DNA from: Pseudomonadota bacterium
Lineage (GTDB): Bacteria; Pseudomonadota; Gammaproteobacteria; Burkholderiales; Rhodocyclaceae
Assembly (NCBI GenBank): GCA_018262245.1
Contig: JAGTRV010000002.1
Location: forward strand, 1-49,781
Length of the DNA: 49,781 nucleotides
Reading direction: 5' to 3'
How positions within the stretch are numbered: position 1 is the first letter of the stretch; every line of letters starts with the position of its first letter. The notes under the pieces are model-generated. The model saw only the letters and a program-made list of their open reading frames with translations. It was not told where the DNA came from and did not search any database. A program made the translations under genes and the position numbers. Below, piece by piece: positions 1-8,474 of this stretch.

Positions 1-300
1 CGCAAAGAGATCGGCAATTTCCGGCTCTTCACCCTCCCCCAGGCGACGGCAGAGTTTGATCATGCCGGCGCCGAACAGGGGCACGAGCAGGTGGGCGGCA
101 ATTTGCCCAAACAGGGGAACGATGGAAATAGCCATCAGAATGACCAGCAGCAGAACCGTACTACCGATCCAGACACCAGGATTGACGAGAAACATCGCCC
201 ACCCTTGGCGCAGCCAGTCAAAGCAGGCACCGGGATCGACTTCGCGGCTTTCGCCGGTAAACCGGGCTGGCGCCATCGGAAAAACAGGAGTTTCGTTCAT
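1..300 (-). CDS. BPSS1780-type membrane protein, partial (C-terminus beyond window)
   Basis: The first 100 codons are visible, starting at the ATG whose complement is at 298-300; the rest lies left of the window. After a polar N-terminus of about 45 residues there is a long hydrophobic stretch (about residues 46-85), followed by a charged segment rich in Glu and Arg. This resembles the BPSS1780-family membrane proteins common in betaproteobacteria, whose function is unknown. The gene lies just downstream of thrB on the same strand (9 bp gap), so the two may be co-transcribed. The family call rests on recognition of the N-terminal half only. Confidence 0.7.
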   Translation of the reverse strand, partial: MNETPVFPMAPARFTGESREVDPGACFDWLRQGWAMFLVNPGVWIGSTVLLLVILMAISIVPLFGQIAAHLLVPLFGAGMIKLCRRLGEGEEPEIADLFA

Positions 301-309
301 GCGCGGATG

Positions 310-1236
310 CTAACGGGGGAGGGCTTCTGGAGCAAGGCGAAAACGGGCCAGCAGGTGCCGAAAGTCATCCGGATTCTTGATCGTTACCACTTCTCCGGCC
401 CGTGGCTGGTGCCTGACCTCCAAACGGAGCAGCCAGAAACGCAAGGCGGCTGCCCGCCGCATGGCAGGCCAGGCGGCCCTTTCTGCCTCGATCAAGGGGC
501 GCTGGGTGGTATAACCCGCCAGCAATGCGGCCAGTGTCGTTTCGTCAAAACACCAGTCGTTGGCCACGACGGCCAGATCAAACAGCCAGGCGTCCTCGCC
601 GGCAAAATAAAAATCCAGCACGCCGGTCAGTCGGCCCGTCGAGTCCCAGAGCACGTTGTCGCGGAAAAGGTCGGCGTGAATGACACCCTTTGGCAGCTTC
701 GACCAGTCCTGCAACGCCTGATAGACCAGCTCATCGGCCAGCAGGTCACACTCTTCCTCCGACACTAGCGGCAACAGGGCTGCGCCGACGGTCTGGCGCC
801 AATTGGCGCCGCAGGGGTTGGGCAGTGGATTTGGCATGTTGGCCGCCGCCAGATGCAAGTGGGCCAACATTGCACCGACGGCGCGACAATGGGCGGCGCC
901 GGGTGTTTCAAGTGCCGCGCCCGACAAACAGGTGAGCAGGGCGGCGGGCTTGTCGCACAGCATTCGCCAGTAACGCCCACCACCATCGGCCAGCGGCTGC
1001 GGACAAGGGATGCCGCGCTGGGCCAGCGTGTCCTGCAAGGCCAGATAAAAATCCAGCGCAGAGAGGTCGACACGTTCGAACAGCGTGAGCACGAAACGAC
1101 CGCTGGTGGTCATCACGAAGTAATTGGAGTTCTGCATGCCGGCGGCAATGCCGGCATGGTCGATCAACTCGCCCAGCCCTAGCGGCTGGAGCCAGGCGGC
1201 GAGCTCATCCCGCCCGACCTTGGTATAGACGGACAA
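310..1236 (-). CDS. thrB: Homoserine kinase, APH-fold type
   Basis: Predicted to phosphorylate L-homoserine with ATP to O-phosphohomoserine, the penultimate step of threonine synthesis, in the cytoplasm. At 308 residues it has the aminoglycoside-phosphotransferase fold used by the non-GHMP type of homoserine kinase, not the E. coli type. The catalytic loop HADLFRDN is at residues 187-194 and the metal-binding segment VLDFYF at about 206-211; the N-terminal part fits the nucleotide-binding lobe. It is the second gene of a minus-strand run (DUF2782 gene, thrB, membrane protein) with a 3 bp gap to the gene before it. Both ends are clear. Confidence 0.92.
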   Translation of the reverse strand: MSVYTKVGRDELAAWLQPLGLGELIDHAGIAAGMQNSNYFVMTTSGRFVLTLFERVDLSALDFYLALQDTLAQRGIPCPQPLADGGGRYWRMLCDKPAALLTCLSGAALETPGAAHCRAVGAMLAHLHLAAANMPNPLPNPCGANWRQTVGAALLPLVSEEECDLLADELVYQALQDWSKLPKGVIHADLFRDNVLWDSTGRLTGVLDFYFAGEDAWLFDLAVVANDWCFDETTLAALLAGYTTQRPLIEAERAAWPAMRRAAALRFWLLRLEVRHQPRAGEVVTIKNPDDFRHLLARFRLAPEALPR

Positions 1237-1239
1237 GGC

Positions 1240-1575
1240 TTACCAGCTATGAATGACCCACATCGGCGGCTTGACCGGCTTCTGGTTGATATCCGCCTCG
1301 ATGAACTGGCCGTCACCCTGGCGATCGACCAGATAGTAGGCTGGGCCAACGGCCGGCGTCACCTTGACCATGTAGAGCTTGCCCTTGACCCGGAATTCCT
1401 CGCGGGTTTCCGTGTCTTTCTTGACAATGGTCACTTGTGGCTCAAGCGCTTCGTCAAAGGCTTCCATGCCCGGCGGCGGTGGCGGTACGGCCGGCAGGGG
1501 CTGGAGATCGCCCTTCTGCGCCCAGACAGGCAAGGCAGCAAAAAGCAGGATGGGTAGAAGGCGGCGCATGGTCAA
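1240..1575 (-). CDS. DUF2782 family exported protein
   Basis: A 111-residue protein with a typical signal peptide (about residues 1-19, ending with an Ala-Gln after a hydrophobic core), followed by a proline-rich linker and a small domain whose TREEFRVKG and YYLVDRQGDG segments match the DUF2782 family. The family is found in beta- and gammaproteobacteria and has no known function; periplasmic location is inferred from the signal peptide. A second ATG two codons downstream could also be the start. It lies 3 bp upstream of thrB on the same strand, suggesting co-transcription. Confidence 0.8.
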   Translation of the reverse strand: MTMRRLLPILLFAALPVWAQKGDLQPLPAVPPPPPGMEAFDEALEPQVTIVKKDTETREEFRVKGKLYMVKVTPAVGPAYYLVDRQGDGQFIEADINQKPVKPPMWVIHSW

Positions 1576-1599
1576 ATCCTCGGGTTCGATGACCTGATT

Positions 1600-2328
1600 T
1601 TACAGGTTGAGCAGCATCTCGTGTTCGTTCGGCAAGGGGCCGAACGGGCGAGATTCGTAATGCTTGAAGATGGCCTCGACGACCTTTTCAGGTTCGTCGA
1701 TCAACTGGATCAGGTTCATGTCTTCCGGGTCGACCATACCCTCAGCCACCAGACGGTCCTTGAACCAGGCAATCATGCCGCCCCAGAAGGCGGAACCGAC
1801 CAGAATCAGCGGTATCTTGCGGCCCTTGCCGGTCTGGATCAGCGTCAGCGCCTCCATCAGTTCGTCCAGTGTGCCGAAGCCGCCGGGCATCACCACGTAG
1901 GCGCTGGCGAAGCGAACGAACATGTATTTGCGGGCAAAAAAGTGCCGGAAAGTCTGCGAGATGTCCTGATACGGGTTGTTCTTTTGCTCGTGTGGCAGCT
2001 GGATATTCAGACCGACTGACGGCGATTTACCGAAGAAGGCCCCCTTGTTGGCCGCTTCCATGATGCCGGGACCGCCACCAGAAATCACCGAAAAGCCGGA
2101 GTCGGACAGCAACCGGGCCGTTTGCTCGGTCAGCATGTAATAGGGAGACTCCGGGCGAACGCGGGCGCTGCCGAAAATGGTCACCGCCGGCTTGATCGCC
2201 GCCAGGCGCTCTGTCGCCTCGACGAACTCTGACATAATGCCGAAAATCCGCCACGACTCGCGGGCCGTCGTACTTTTCAGGATGGCCTCAGTCTCCACCC
2301 CAGTTACCAATTTATCGCTTTCCGTCAC
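1600..2328 (-). CDS. LOG-family (TIGR00730-type) Rossmann-fold protein
   Basis: A 242-residue member of the LOG (lonely guy)/lysine decarboxylase-like family, several members of which hydrolyse nucleoside 5'-monophosphates such as cytokinin ribotides; the bacterial substrate is often unknown. The diagnostic motif PGGFGTLDE is at residues 148-156 and a glycine-rich ISGGGPGIMEAAN segment at 82-94. The chosen start is GTG at 2328, because an AGAGG ribosome-binding sequence lies 8 nt upstream and the conserved N-terminal segment around residues 21-40 needs a start well before Met32. That binding site sits inside the first codons of the divergent polA. Confidence 0.88.
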   Translation of the reverse strand: MTESDKLVTGVETEAILKSTTARESWRIFGIMSEFVEATERLAAIKPAVTIFGSARVRPESPYYMLTEQTARLLSDSGFSVISGGGPGIMEAANKGAFFGKSPSVGLNIQLPHEQKNNPYQDISQTFRHFFARKYMFVRFASAYVVMPGGFGTLDELMEALTLIQTGKGRKIPLILVGSAFWGGMIAWFKDRLVAEGMVDPEDMNLIQLIDEPEKVVEAIFKHYESRPFGPLPNEHEMLLNL

Positions 2329-2333
2329 TTCTC

Positions 2334-5054
2334 ATGCCTCTCTTGTTGTTAGTGGACGGTTCGTCCTATCTCTACCGCGCTTTCCATGCCCTGCCCGACC
2401 TGCGCAACAAGGCCGGCGAGCCGACGGGCGCCATCTACGGCGTTCTGAACATGCTACGTCGTCTCGAGAGCGACTACAAGGCAGACTACAAGGCCGTCGT
2501 CTTCGACGCCAAGGGCAAGACTTTCCGTGACGACTGGTATCCCGAATACAAGGCGCATCGCCCGCCGATGCCCGATGACCTGGTCCAGCAGATCGAACCG
2601 CTGCACGCCGCGATCAAGGCAGCCGGCTGGCCGCTGCTGATGGTCGATGGCGTTGAAGCCGACGACGTGATCGGCACGCTGGCCACCAACGCCACTGCCG
2701 ACGGGATCGAGACGCTGATATCCACCGGCGACAAGGATCTGACCCAACTGGTCAGCTCGCATGTCCGCTGGTACAACACGATGAGCAATGAACTGCTCGA
2801 CGAAGCCGGCGTTGAAGCCAAGTTCGGCGTGCCGCCAGGCAAGATCGTCGATTATCTGGCGCTGGTCGGCGACACCGTCGACGGCGTACCGGGTGTCGCC
2901 AAATGCGGCCCGAAGACCGCGCTGAAATGGCTGGCCCAATATGGCTCGCTTGATGAAGTCGTCGCCCATGCCAACGAGATCGGCGGCGTGGTCGGCCAGA
3001 ACCTGCGCGATCACCTCGGCTTCCTGCCGCTCGGCAAGCGGCTGGTCACCGTGGCTTGTGACCTCAGCAACCTGCCGGCGCCGAGCACCTTGACCACCAC
3101 TGCGCGAGACACGGCAACCTTGCGCGAACTCTATACCCGCTACCAGTTCCGTACCTGGCTGGGCGAAATCGACGGACCGGAAGCGGCGGCGGCCGTGCCG
3201 GCGCGCGAAGTATCGGCGACACCCGCCGCAGCGCCGACCGCTGCCATCGCAGTCCATTACGAAACCGTGCTGAGCTGGCCGCAATTCGATGCCTGGCTGG
3301 CGAAGATCGAAGCGGCGGAACTGACGGCCCTTGATACCGAAACGACCAGCCTCGACTCCTTCGCCGCCCGCATCGTCGGCATCTCGCTGTCGGTCACCCT
3401 TGGCGAAGCCTGCTACATCCCGCTCGCTCACACCGCCCCCGGGGTCGCCGACCAGCTGCCACGCGAGGAAGTGCTGGCCAGGCTGAAATCCTGGCTGGAG
3501 TCTGCCAACCACAAGAAGGTGCTGCAGAACGCCAAGTACGACCAGCACGTCTTCGCCAACCATGGCATCGCGCTGTCCGGCATCGCCCACGACACCATGC
3601 TGCAAAGCTACGTCATCGAGTCCGACAAGGGCCACGACCTCGGCCAGCTGTGCACCCGCCATCTCGGGCTGGATACCATCGCTTACGAAGACCTGTGCGG
3701 CAAGGGCGCCAAGCAGATCACCTTCGATCAGGTCGACATCGAACGCGCTGCCACTTACGCTGCCGAAGATTCCGACGTCACGCTGCGCGTGCACAACGTA
3801 CTGCATCCGCAGTTCGCCAGCGAACCTGGGCTGTCACGCATCTACCACGAGATCGAAATGCCGGCCCGTCAGGTCATCTGGCAGATCGAGCGCAACGGCA
3901 TTCTGATCGACAGCGACGTTCTAAGCCGACAGAGCCACGAGATGGGTCAGAAGATCATGGCACTCGAAGCCCAGGCCTACGAACTGGCTGGCCAGCCGTT
4001 CAATCTGGCCTCGCCGAAACAGCTGGCCGACATCCTGTTCGAAAAGCAGGGCTTGCCGGTCAAGAAGAAAACCCCGTCCGGTGGCCCGTCGACCGACGAA
4101 GAAGTGCTGTCGGAATTGGCCCTCGACTACCCGCTGCCCAAGCTGCTGCTCGAACACCGTAGCCTGTCCAAACTCAAGGGTACCTACACCGACAAGCTGC
4201 CGCGCATGGTCAATCCGCAGACCGGAAGAGTGCATACTCACTTCTCCCAGGCAGCCGTAGTAACGGGCCGGCTCGCTTCCAGCGACCCCAATCTGCAGAA
4301 CATCCCGGTACGCAGCGAGGAAGGCCGGAAGATTCGTACCGCCTTCATTGCCCCGGCGGGTAGCAGCATCGTCTCGGCCGACTATTCGCAGATCGAACTG
4401 CGCATCATGGCCCATCTGTCGGGCGACGAACGCCTGCTCGACGCCTTCGCCCACGGCGAGGACGTGCACAAGGCCACAGCCGGCGAAATCTTCGGCGTCA
4501 CGCCGCTTGAAGTCGGCCCCGACCAGCGCCGTGTCGCCAAGAGCATCAACTTCGGCCTGATCTACGGCATGAGCGCCTTCGGCCTGGCCCGCCAGCTCGG
4601 GCTGGAACGCAGCGCAGCGCAGACATACATCGACCGCTACTTCGCCCGCTACCCCGGCGTTGCCCGTTACATGGAAGAAGCCCGCGAATCGGCTCGGCAG
4701 CACGGCTACGTCGAAACCGCCTTCGGCCGCCGCCTGTGGTTCCCGGATATCCGCTCGAGCAACGGCAACCGCCGCCAGGGCGCCGAGCGCGCCGCGATCA
4801 ACGCGCCGATGCAAGGCACGGCGGCCGACCTGATCAAGCTGGCCATGATCGCCGTGCAAAACTGGCTGGAGAAATCCGCGCTGAAATCACACCTCGTATT
4901 ACAGGTGCACGACGAACTGCTGCTCGAAGTACCGGATGGCGAACTGATGGACGTCCGCACCCACCTGCCGCGCCAGATGGGACAAGTGGCCGAACTGAAG
5001 GTACCGCTGGTCGTCGAAGTCGGCGTCGGGCCGAACTGGGAAGCGGCGCACTAG
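2334..5054 (+). CDS. polA: DNA polymerase I with proofreading domain
   Basis: A full-length 906-residue DNA polymerase I that fills gaps and removes RNA primers. The N-terminal 5' nuclease covers about residues 1-290. The 3'-5' exonuclease domain is probably active: DTE at 334-336, the NAKYD segment and the YAAEDSD segment are all present. The polymerase domain has motif A with Asp683 (ADYSQIELR), motif B (RRVAKSINFGLIYG) and motif C with HDE at 859-861. The start matches the family (MPLLLLVDGSSYLYRAF) although no clear ribosome-binding site precedes it. Upstream it faces the LOG gene; downstream it converges on a glycosyltransferase with 5 bp between the stops. Confidence 0.98.
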   Translation: MPLLLLVDGSSYLYRAFHALPDLRNKAGEPTGAIYGVLNMLRRLESDYKADYKAVVFDAKGKTFRDDWYPEYKAHRPPMPDDLVQQIEPLHAAIKAAGWPLLMVDGVEADDVIGTLATNATADGIETLISTGDKDLTQLVSSHVRWYNTMSNELLDEAGVEAKFGVPPGKIVDYLALVGDTVDGVPGVAKCGPKTALKWLAQYGSLDEVVAHANEIGGVVGQNLRDHLGFLPLGKRLVTVACDLSNLPAPSTLTTTARDTATLRELYTRYQFRTWLGEIDGPEAAAAVPAREVSATPAAAPTAAIAVHYETVLSWPQFDAWLAKIEAAELTALDTETTSLDSFAARIVGISLSVTLGEACYIPLAHTAPGVADQLPREEVLARLKSWLESANHKKVLQNAKYDQHVFANHGIALSGIAHDTMLQSYVIESDKGHDLGQLCTRHLGLDTIAYEDLCGKGAKQITFDQVDIERAATYAAEDSDVTLRVHNVLHPQFASEPGLSRIYHEIEMPARQVIWQIERNGILIDSDVLSRQSHEMGQKIMALEAQAYELAGQPFNLASPKQLADILFEKQGLPVKKKTPSGGPSTDEEVLSELALDYPLPKLLLEHRSLSKLKGTYTDKLPRMVNPQTGRVHTHFSQAAVVTGRLASSDPNLQNIPVRSEEGRKIRTAFIAPAGSSIVSADYSQIELRIMAHLSGDERLLDAFAHGEDVHKATAGEIFGVTPLEVGPDQRRVAKSINFGLIYGMSAFGLARQLGLERSAAQTYIDRYFARYPGVARYMEEARESARQHGYVETAFGRRLWFPDIRSSNGNRRQGAERAAINAPMQGTAADLIKLAMIAVQNWLEKSALKSHLVLQVHDELLLEVPDGELMDVRTHLPRQMGQVAELKVPLVVEVGVGPNWEAAH

Positions 5055-5059
5055 TCGGA

Positions 5060-6019
5060 CTAGTCGCCTTCCAGCGCCCGCACGGCGGCTTCGACCGCAT
5101 CAACTGAAATATCCGCCACCGCAAAGGTCGAAGGCTGCAACAGCACATGCCGCGCGCCCCACGGATACCAACGGGTGCGCTTGGCTTCGGAATTTTCGAA
5201 CAGCGCGGCCGTCTTTAAATTGAGCGCTACCGCGAGGTGCATGGCGCCGCCATCGGCACCGACGAACCCGTCGCACAGCGACAGCGCGGCAATCAGTTCC
5301 TCCAGGCGCTCGGTGACGACAGGCACCGCCCCCTTGTCCTTGCAGGCGGCCAGCACCTGTGCCGCCTTCTCGTCATCGCCCGGATGCGCCGGATGATCAG
5401 CTGCGCCCGGTGACCAGAACAAGGCAAAACCCCGCTCCGGAGAAGCCAGGCGCTCGATCAGCTCGATATATTTTTCGGCCGGCCAGCGCCGGCTTTTTTC
5501 GCGAGCACTGAGGTGGATGGCCCAGATCTTCCGTCCTGCCAGTTCGGCCAGTTTCGGGCGCATGGCGCTTACGACTTCAGGCAACGGGCTCAGCTGCAAC
5601 GGGCCAAGTTCAGGCTGGATACCTAGCGGCGCCAGCAGCTTGCCGACCGCCTCGACCTCATGAAAAGGTGCGCCTGGCTTGTCGGCAATGATCCGACGAG
5701 CGCCAACCAGGCGCGCGTAACGATCCCCACCCGGCGACGCCACGATCGCCACATCAATGCCCTTGCGGCGCAGTTTCCACAGCAGCCCGGCCGTCTCCAG
5801 CCAGATCGCCAGCTTGCTCTCGCCCGGGCCACGGTGCTTGGCCTTGCGGTAGGCAAACACTTCATCGACATCCGGATTGCCGCGCATCACGGCAACGTTG
5901 TACTGATTGACCAGCACGCCGATCCAGGCGTCGGGCATCGCCCGGCGCAAGGCTGCGAGCATCGGGGTGGTACACACCAAGTCGCCGATGTTGTCGCGAC
6001 GAATGACCAGGATATTCAT
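5060..6019 (-). CDS. Glycosyltransferase family 9 (heptosyltransferase-like)
   Basis: A 319-residue GT9 protein, the family that transfers ADP-heptose onto the LPS inner core in the cytoplasm. The N-terminus shows the family signature IRRDNIGDLVCTTPML, in which Asp is the usual catalytic position, and the C-terminal half has the nucleotide-binding GADGGAMHLAVAL segment. It is the last gene of the long minus-strand polysaccharide run; its ATG overlaps the ligase stop by 4 nt (6016-6019). The exact acceptor cannot be assigned, and four GT9 genes in the run suggest divided labour rather than one WaaC/WaaF pair. Confidence 0.88.
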   Translation of the reverse strand: MNILVIRRDNIGDLVCTTPMLAALRRAMPDAWIGVLVNQYNVAVMRGNPDVDEVFAYRKAKHRGPGESKLAIWLETAGLLWKLRRKGIDVAIVASPGGDRYARLVGARRIIADKPGAPFHEVEAVGKLLAPLGIQPELGPLQLSPLPEVVSAMRPKLAELAGRKIWAIHLSAREKSRRWPAEKYIELIERLASPERGFALFWSPGAADHPAHPGDDEKAAQVLAACKDKGAVPVVTERLEELIAALSLCDGFVGADGGAMHLAVALNLKTAALFENSEAKRTRWYPWGARHVLLQPSTFAVADISVDAVEAAVRALEGD

Positions 6020-7338
6020 TGCTTCTCCACGGCAGGGGCAGATTGTTCCGAAATGGCCAGGCCGACCAGAATGCCGACCAGCGCACAGGCCATGTTGGCC
6101 AGCCCGCCGACCCAGAAGCCGTTGGCCAGATTGCTCAGCAGGTAGGCGAGCAGCGTCGTCAGGATAACCACCCGCAAGCGCCGATACTCGACCGGTCCGC
6201 GCACCAGGCCTTTCAAACCCTGCCAGAAGACGGCCAGCCAGAAAGCCAGCACCAGCAACAGGCCGGGAATGCCGATCTCGAAGGCCACCTGAAGGAAATA
6301 GTTGTGCGGATTGACCTTGCCATAGCTGGCCTCCGTCTCTTCGCCGAGGAAATAAGCCGTCTTGCCCGGATCGTTCGCCTTCCAGCGTTCGGCGTAACCG
6401 CCATCGTTGATCGCCCAGGCCAGCTTTTTCCAGCCATAGCCGTAGCCGAGCAGCGGCCGGGCTTCGATCAGTTCGACGACGCCGGACCAGACATCAAGTC
6501 GCAGGCTCAAGCCCTGGTTGGTCACATACGTATCGGTTTGCGCCAGAGAGCGGTATTTTTCGAGATAGCCGAGATTGCTCTGCGAGGCGACCCAGCCAGC
6601 ACCGAGCGCCATGAGCAGGAACACGGCGGCGAGAGCCTTCCAGGCGCGCAGCAAACCGAACAGGACGATCACCGAAATGGCGACGACCAGCAGCGGACTA
6701 CGCGAACCGTACAAACCGGTCAGCACCACGCCAAGCACGACGAGCGCGCCGAGCAGCAGTCGTTGCCGCAGGTCGGCTGCAGTCGATACCGCAAAAGCGA
6801 TGATCAATGGCAGGCAAAAACTGGCCATTGTCGCGTAGCCACCCCAGAACGAGCGGTGGGAGCGCGGAATCTGTCCCTCGCTCAGCGCATGCCCCGCCAG
6901 ATAGGAGCCGACTTCGAATCCGGACAGCACACTGACCGCCGCGAAACCGGCCATGATCATCCACAAGGCCGTTCGTGCCTGGCTGGCGCTATTCACCAGC
7001 AGGCAACCGACCAGCAGCAACTCGGCCTGCACCAGCAGGTCGCGCGACAGTGCATGCAAGCTGTCGGCGGCATAGGGGCTGGCCGCTGATACCGTCATGC
7101 ACCAGATGACGATGGCCATCCCCAAACCGAGCACGATGTTCCGGCTGCGCAAGCGCTGGCGAATCTCGGCGCGCAGGGCAAGCGGAATCGCCAGCACGAT
7201 CAGGCCGACCATCAGCAGGTACTTCACAGCCACGAATTTCTCGAAAGGCTGGATGAAAAGCAGCCCCCACCACATGCCCAAGGCCAGTTGCACCAGCCGG
7301 TCCGGCTTGCCAGCGATCGTTTCTGCAGCGCCGCTCAT
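6016..7338 (-). CDS. O-antigen ligase/Wzy-like membrane protein
   Basis: A 440-residue polytopic membrane protein with about 10-12 hydrophobic segments. The long periplasmic loop near the C-terminal third carries PHNYFLQVAFEIGIPG, matching the H-N-x3-L-x4-E-x-G pattern of the Wzy_C/O-antigen ligase family. Such proteins join O-antigen to lipid A-core (WaaL) or polymerise O-units (Wzy) at the periplasmic face; sequence alone does not separate the two. The start is the ATG at 7338, which overlaps the preceding stop as ATGA; more upstream starts would lie in a different frame of the neighbouring glycosyltransferase. Confidence 0.85.
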   Translation of the reverse strand: MSGAAETIAGKPDRLVQLALGMWWGLLFIQPFEKFVAVKYLLMVGLIVLAIPLALRAEIRQRLRSRNIVLGLGMAIVIWCMTVSAASPYAADSLHALSRDLLVQAELLLVGCLLVNSASQARTALWMIMAGFAAVSVLSGFEVGSYLAGHALSEGQIPRSHRSFWGGYATMASFCLPLIIAFAVSTAADLRQRLLLGALVVLGVVLTGLYGSRSPLLVVAISVIVLFGLLRAWKALAAVFLLMALGAGWVASQSNLGYLEKYRSLAQTDTYVTNQGLSLRLDVWSGVVELIEARPLLGYGYGWKKLAWAINDGGYAERWKANDPGKTAYFLGEETEASYGKVNPHNYFLQVAFEIGIPGLLLVLAFWLAVFWQGLKGLVRGPVEYRRLRVVILTTLLAYLLSNLANGFWVGGLANMACALVGILVGLAISEQSAPAVEKQ

Positions 7339-8474
7339 TGCCCCTGCTCCATCTTTTCCAGCACCGCCTTCAGCGCCAGTCCATTCTGGCGCGCATCGTA
7401 ATGGGTCCGCGCGTGGTTCAGGCAATGCGCCCCCAGTTCGGCCGCCAGTTCGCGCGAGGCGTGGATGGCCCGCAGCTTGGCGGCCAGATCCCAAAAATCG
7501 CCCGGCGTGAAAATCAGCTCGTCGCGTTCGCCGACGACCTCGGGCAAACCGCCCACCCGCGACACCACGGTAGGCAGTCCGCAGGCCATCGCCTCGGCGA
7601 CGACGAAGCCGAACTGCTCGGCCAGGTTGATCGCCGGCAACGCCGGCAGCACGAAGGCATCGGATTGCGCGTAGATGTCGGGCAAGGCGTCGTATTTCAG
7701 GAAGCCGGTGAACTTCACCCGGTCCTTGATGCCGAGCAGTTCAGCCGCCTGCTCCAACCCCTGGCGCTGGGCGCCCTGGCCAACGAACATCAGTTCCAGA
7801 TTGGGAATTTCCGAGAGAAGCTCCTTGGCCGCATAGAGCAAGGTGTAGCAGCCCTTCCAGCTGACCAGCTTGCCGACGAACAGGATACGGAACACATCAT
7901 CCTTTTTCGGTTGCGGACGCGGCTGGAAGACCTCGGTATCGACGCCGGGATAGACGTGGACGATCTTCTCTGCGGGTATCCCTTCGAGCAGCAGCACGCG
8001 GCGGCAGGTATCGGTGATCGCCACGAACAGATCGACCTGCGGAAAGGCCGCCTGGCGGATGGCCAGCGAACGCGGGTCGAACATGTCGACGAAGGGGATG
8101 GTGAAGGGAATCCAGTACACCAGCTTGAACTCGTGGCCCTTGGCCTTCAGCGAAGCCAGCGTGTGCAACGAGCGATCCGACCCGGTCAGCGCGACATCGA
8201 ACTCGCCGCCGGCCGCCGAGCGTTCGACTTCCTGGTAGAAGAAATCGCGTTTCTTGTCGTTGTCGTTTTCCTTCAGGCGGCGCCAGGCCTTGAGCGGCGA
8301 CTTCAGGTAGTCGCGCAGCTGCTGTTTCTTGGTCAGCAGATGCACCCGGTGCGGCGTGATGTTGAGTCCGGACTTGTTCTTTTCGGACAGGAAGAAGGTC
8401 GTATTCGGGATCGAATCGAACAACTGGGCAAAATAGCGCCCTACCCCATAGTCCTTGAATACGGCTAGTTTCAT
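7335..8474 (-). CDS. Glycosyltransferase family 4
   Basis: A 379-residue GT-B fold glycosyltransferase. The C-terminal half has the nucleotide-sugar site typical of GT4: LFVGKLVSWKGCYTLL, an FTGFLKYDALPDIYAQSDAFVLPAL segment, and the EQFGFVVAEAMACGLPTVVS motif with the conserved E-x7-E pair. The N-terminal acceptor domain begins MKLAVFKDYGVGRYF. The start at 8474 overlaps the stop of the preceding GT9 gene as ATGA. It should add a sugar to the growing core or repeat unit on the cytoplasmic side; donor and acceptor are unknown. Confidence 0.88.
   Translation of the reverse strand: MKLAVFKDYGVGRYFAQLFDSIPNTTFFLSEKNKSGLNITPHRVHLLTKKQQLRDYLKSPLKAWRRLKENDNDKKRDFFYQEVERSAAGGEFDVALTGSDRSLHTLASLKAKGHEFKLVYWIPFTIPFVDMFDPRSLAIRQAAFPQVDLFVAITDTCRRVLLLEGIPAEKIVHVYPGVDTEVFQPRPQPKKDDVFRILFVGKLVSWKGCYTLLYAAKELLSEIPNLELMFVGQGAQRQGLEQAAELLGIKDRVKFTGFLKYDALPDIYAQSDAFVLPALPAINLAEQFGFVVAEAMACGLPTVVSRVGGLPEVVGERDELIFTPGDFWDLAAKLRAIHASRELAAELGAHCLNHARTHYDARQNGLALKAVLEKMEQGQ

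Noticed and set aside
2454-3806. 450-codon open frame on the minus strand inside polA
   Set aside because: It is fully antisense to an intact, conserved polA; high GC leaves the complementary frame open. No recognisable domain or start signal.
3921-4859. 312-codon minus-strand open frame in polA's polymerase domain
   Set aside because: Shadow of the conserved polymerase domain; no family features.
5049-5066. Direct repeat of ACTAGTCG at the polA/glycosyltransferase 3' junction
   Set aside because: Two 8-bp copies holding the two stop codons; too short and without a hairpin or T-run to be a terminator or att site.
6019-7089. 356-codon plus-strand open frame opposite the ligase gene
   Set aside because: Antisense to a gene with clear membrane topology and a Wzy_C motif; Gln/Arg-rich nonsense-like translation.
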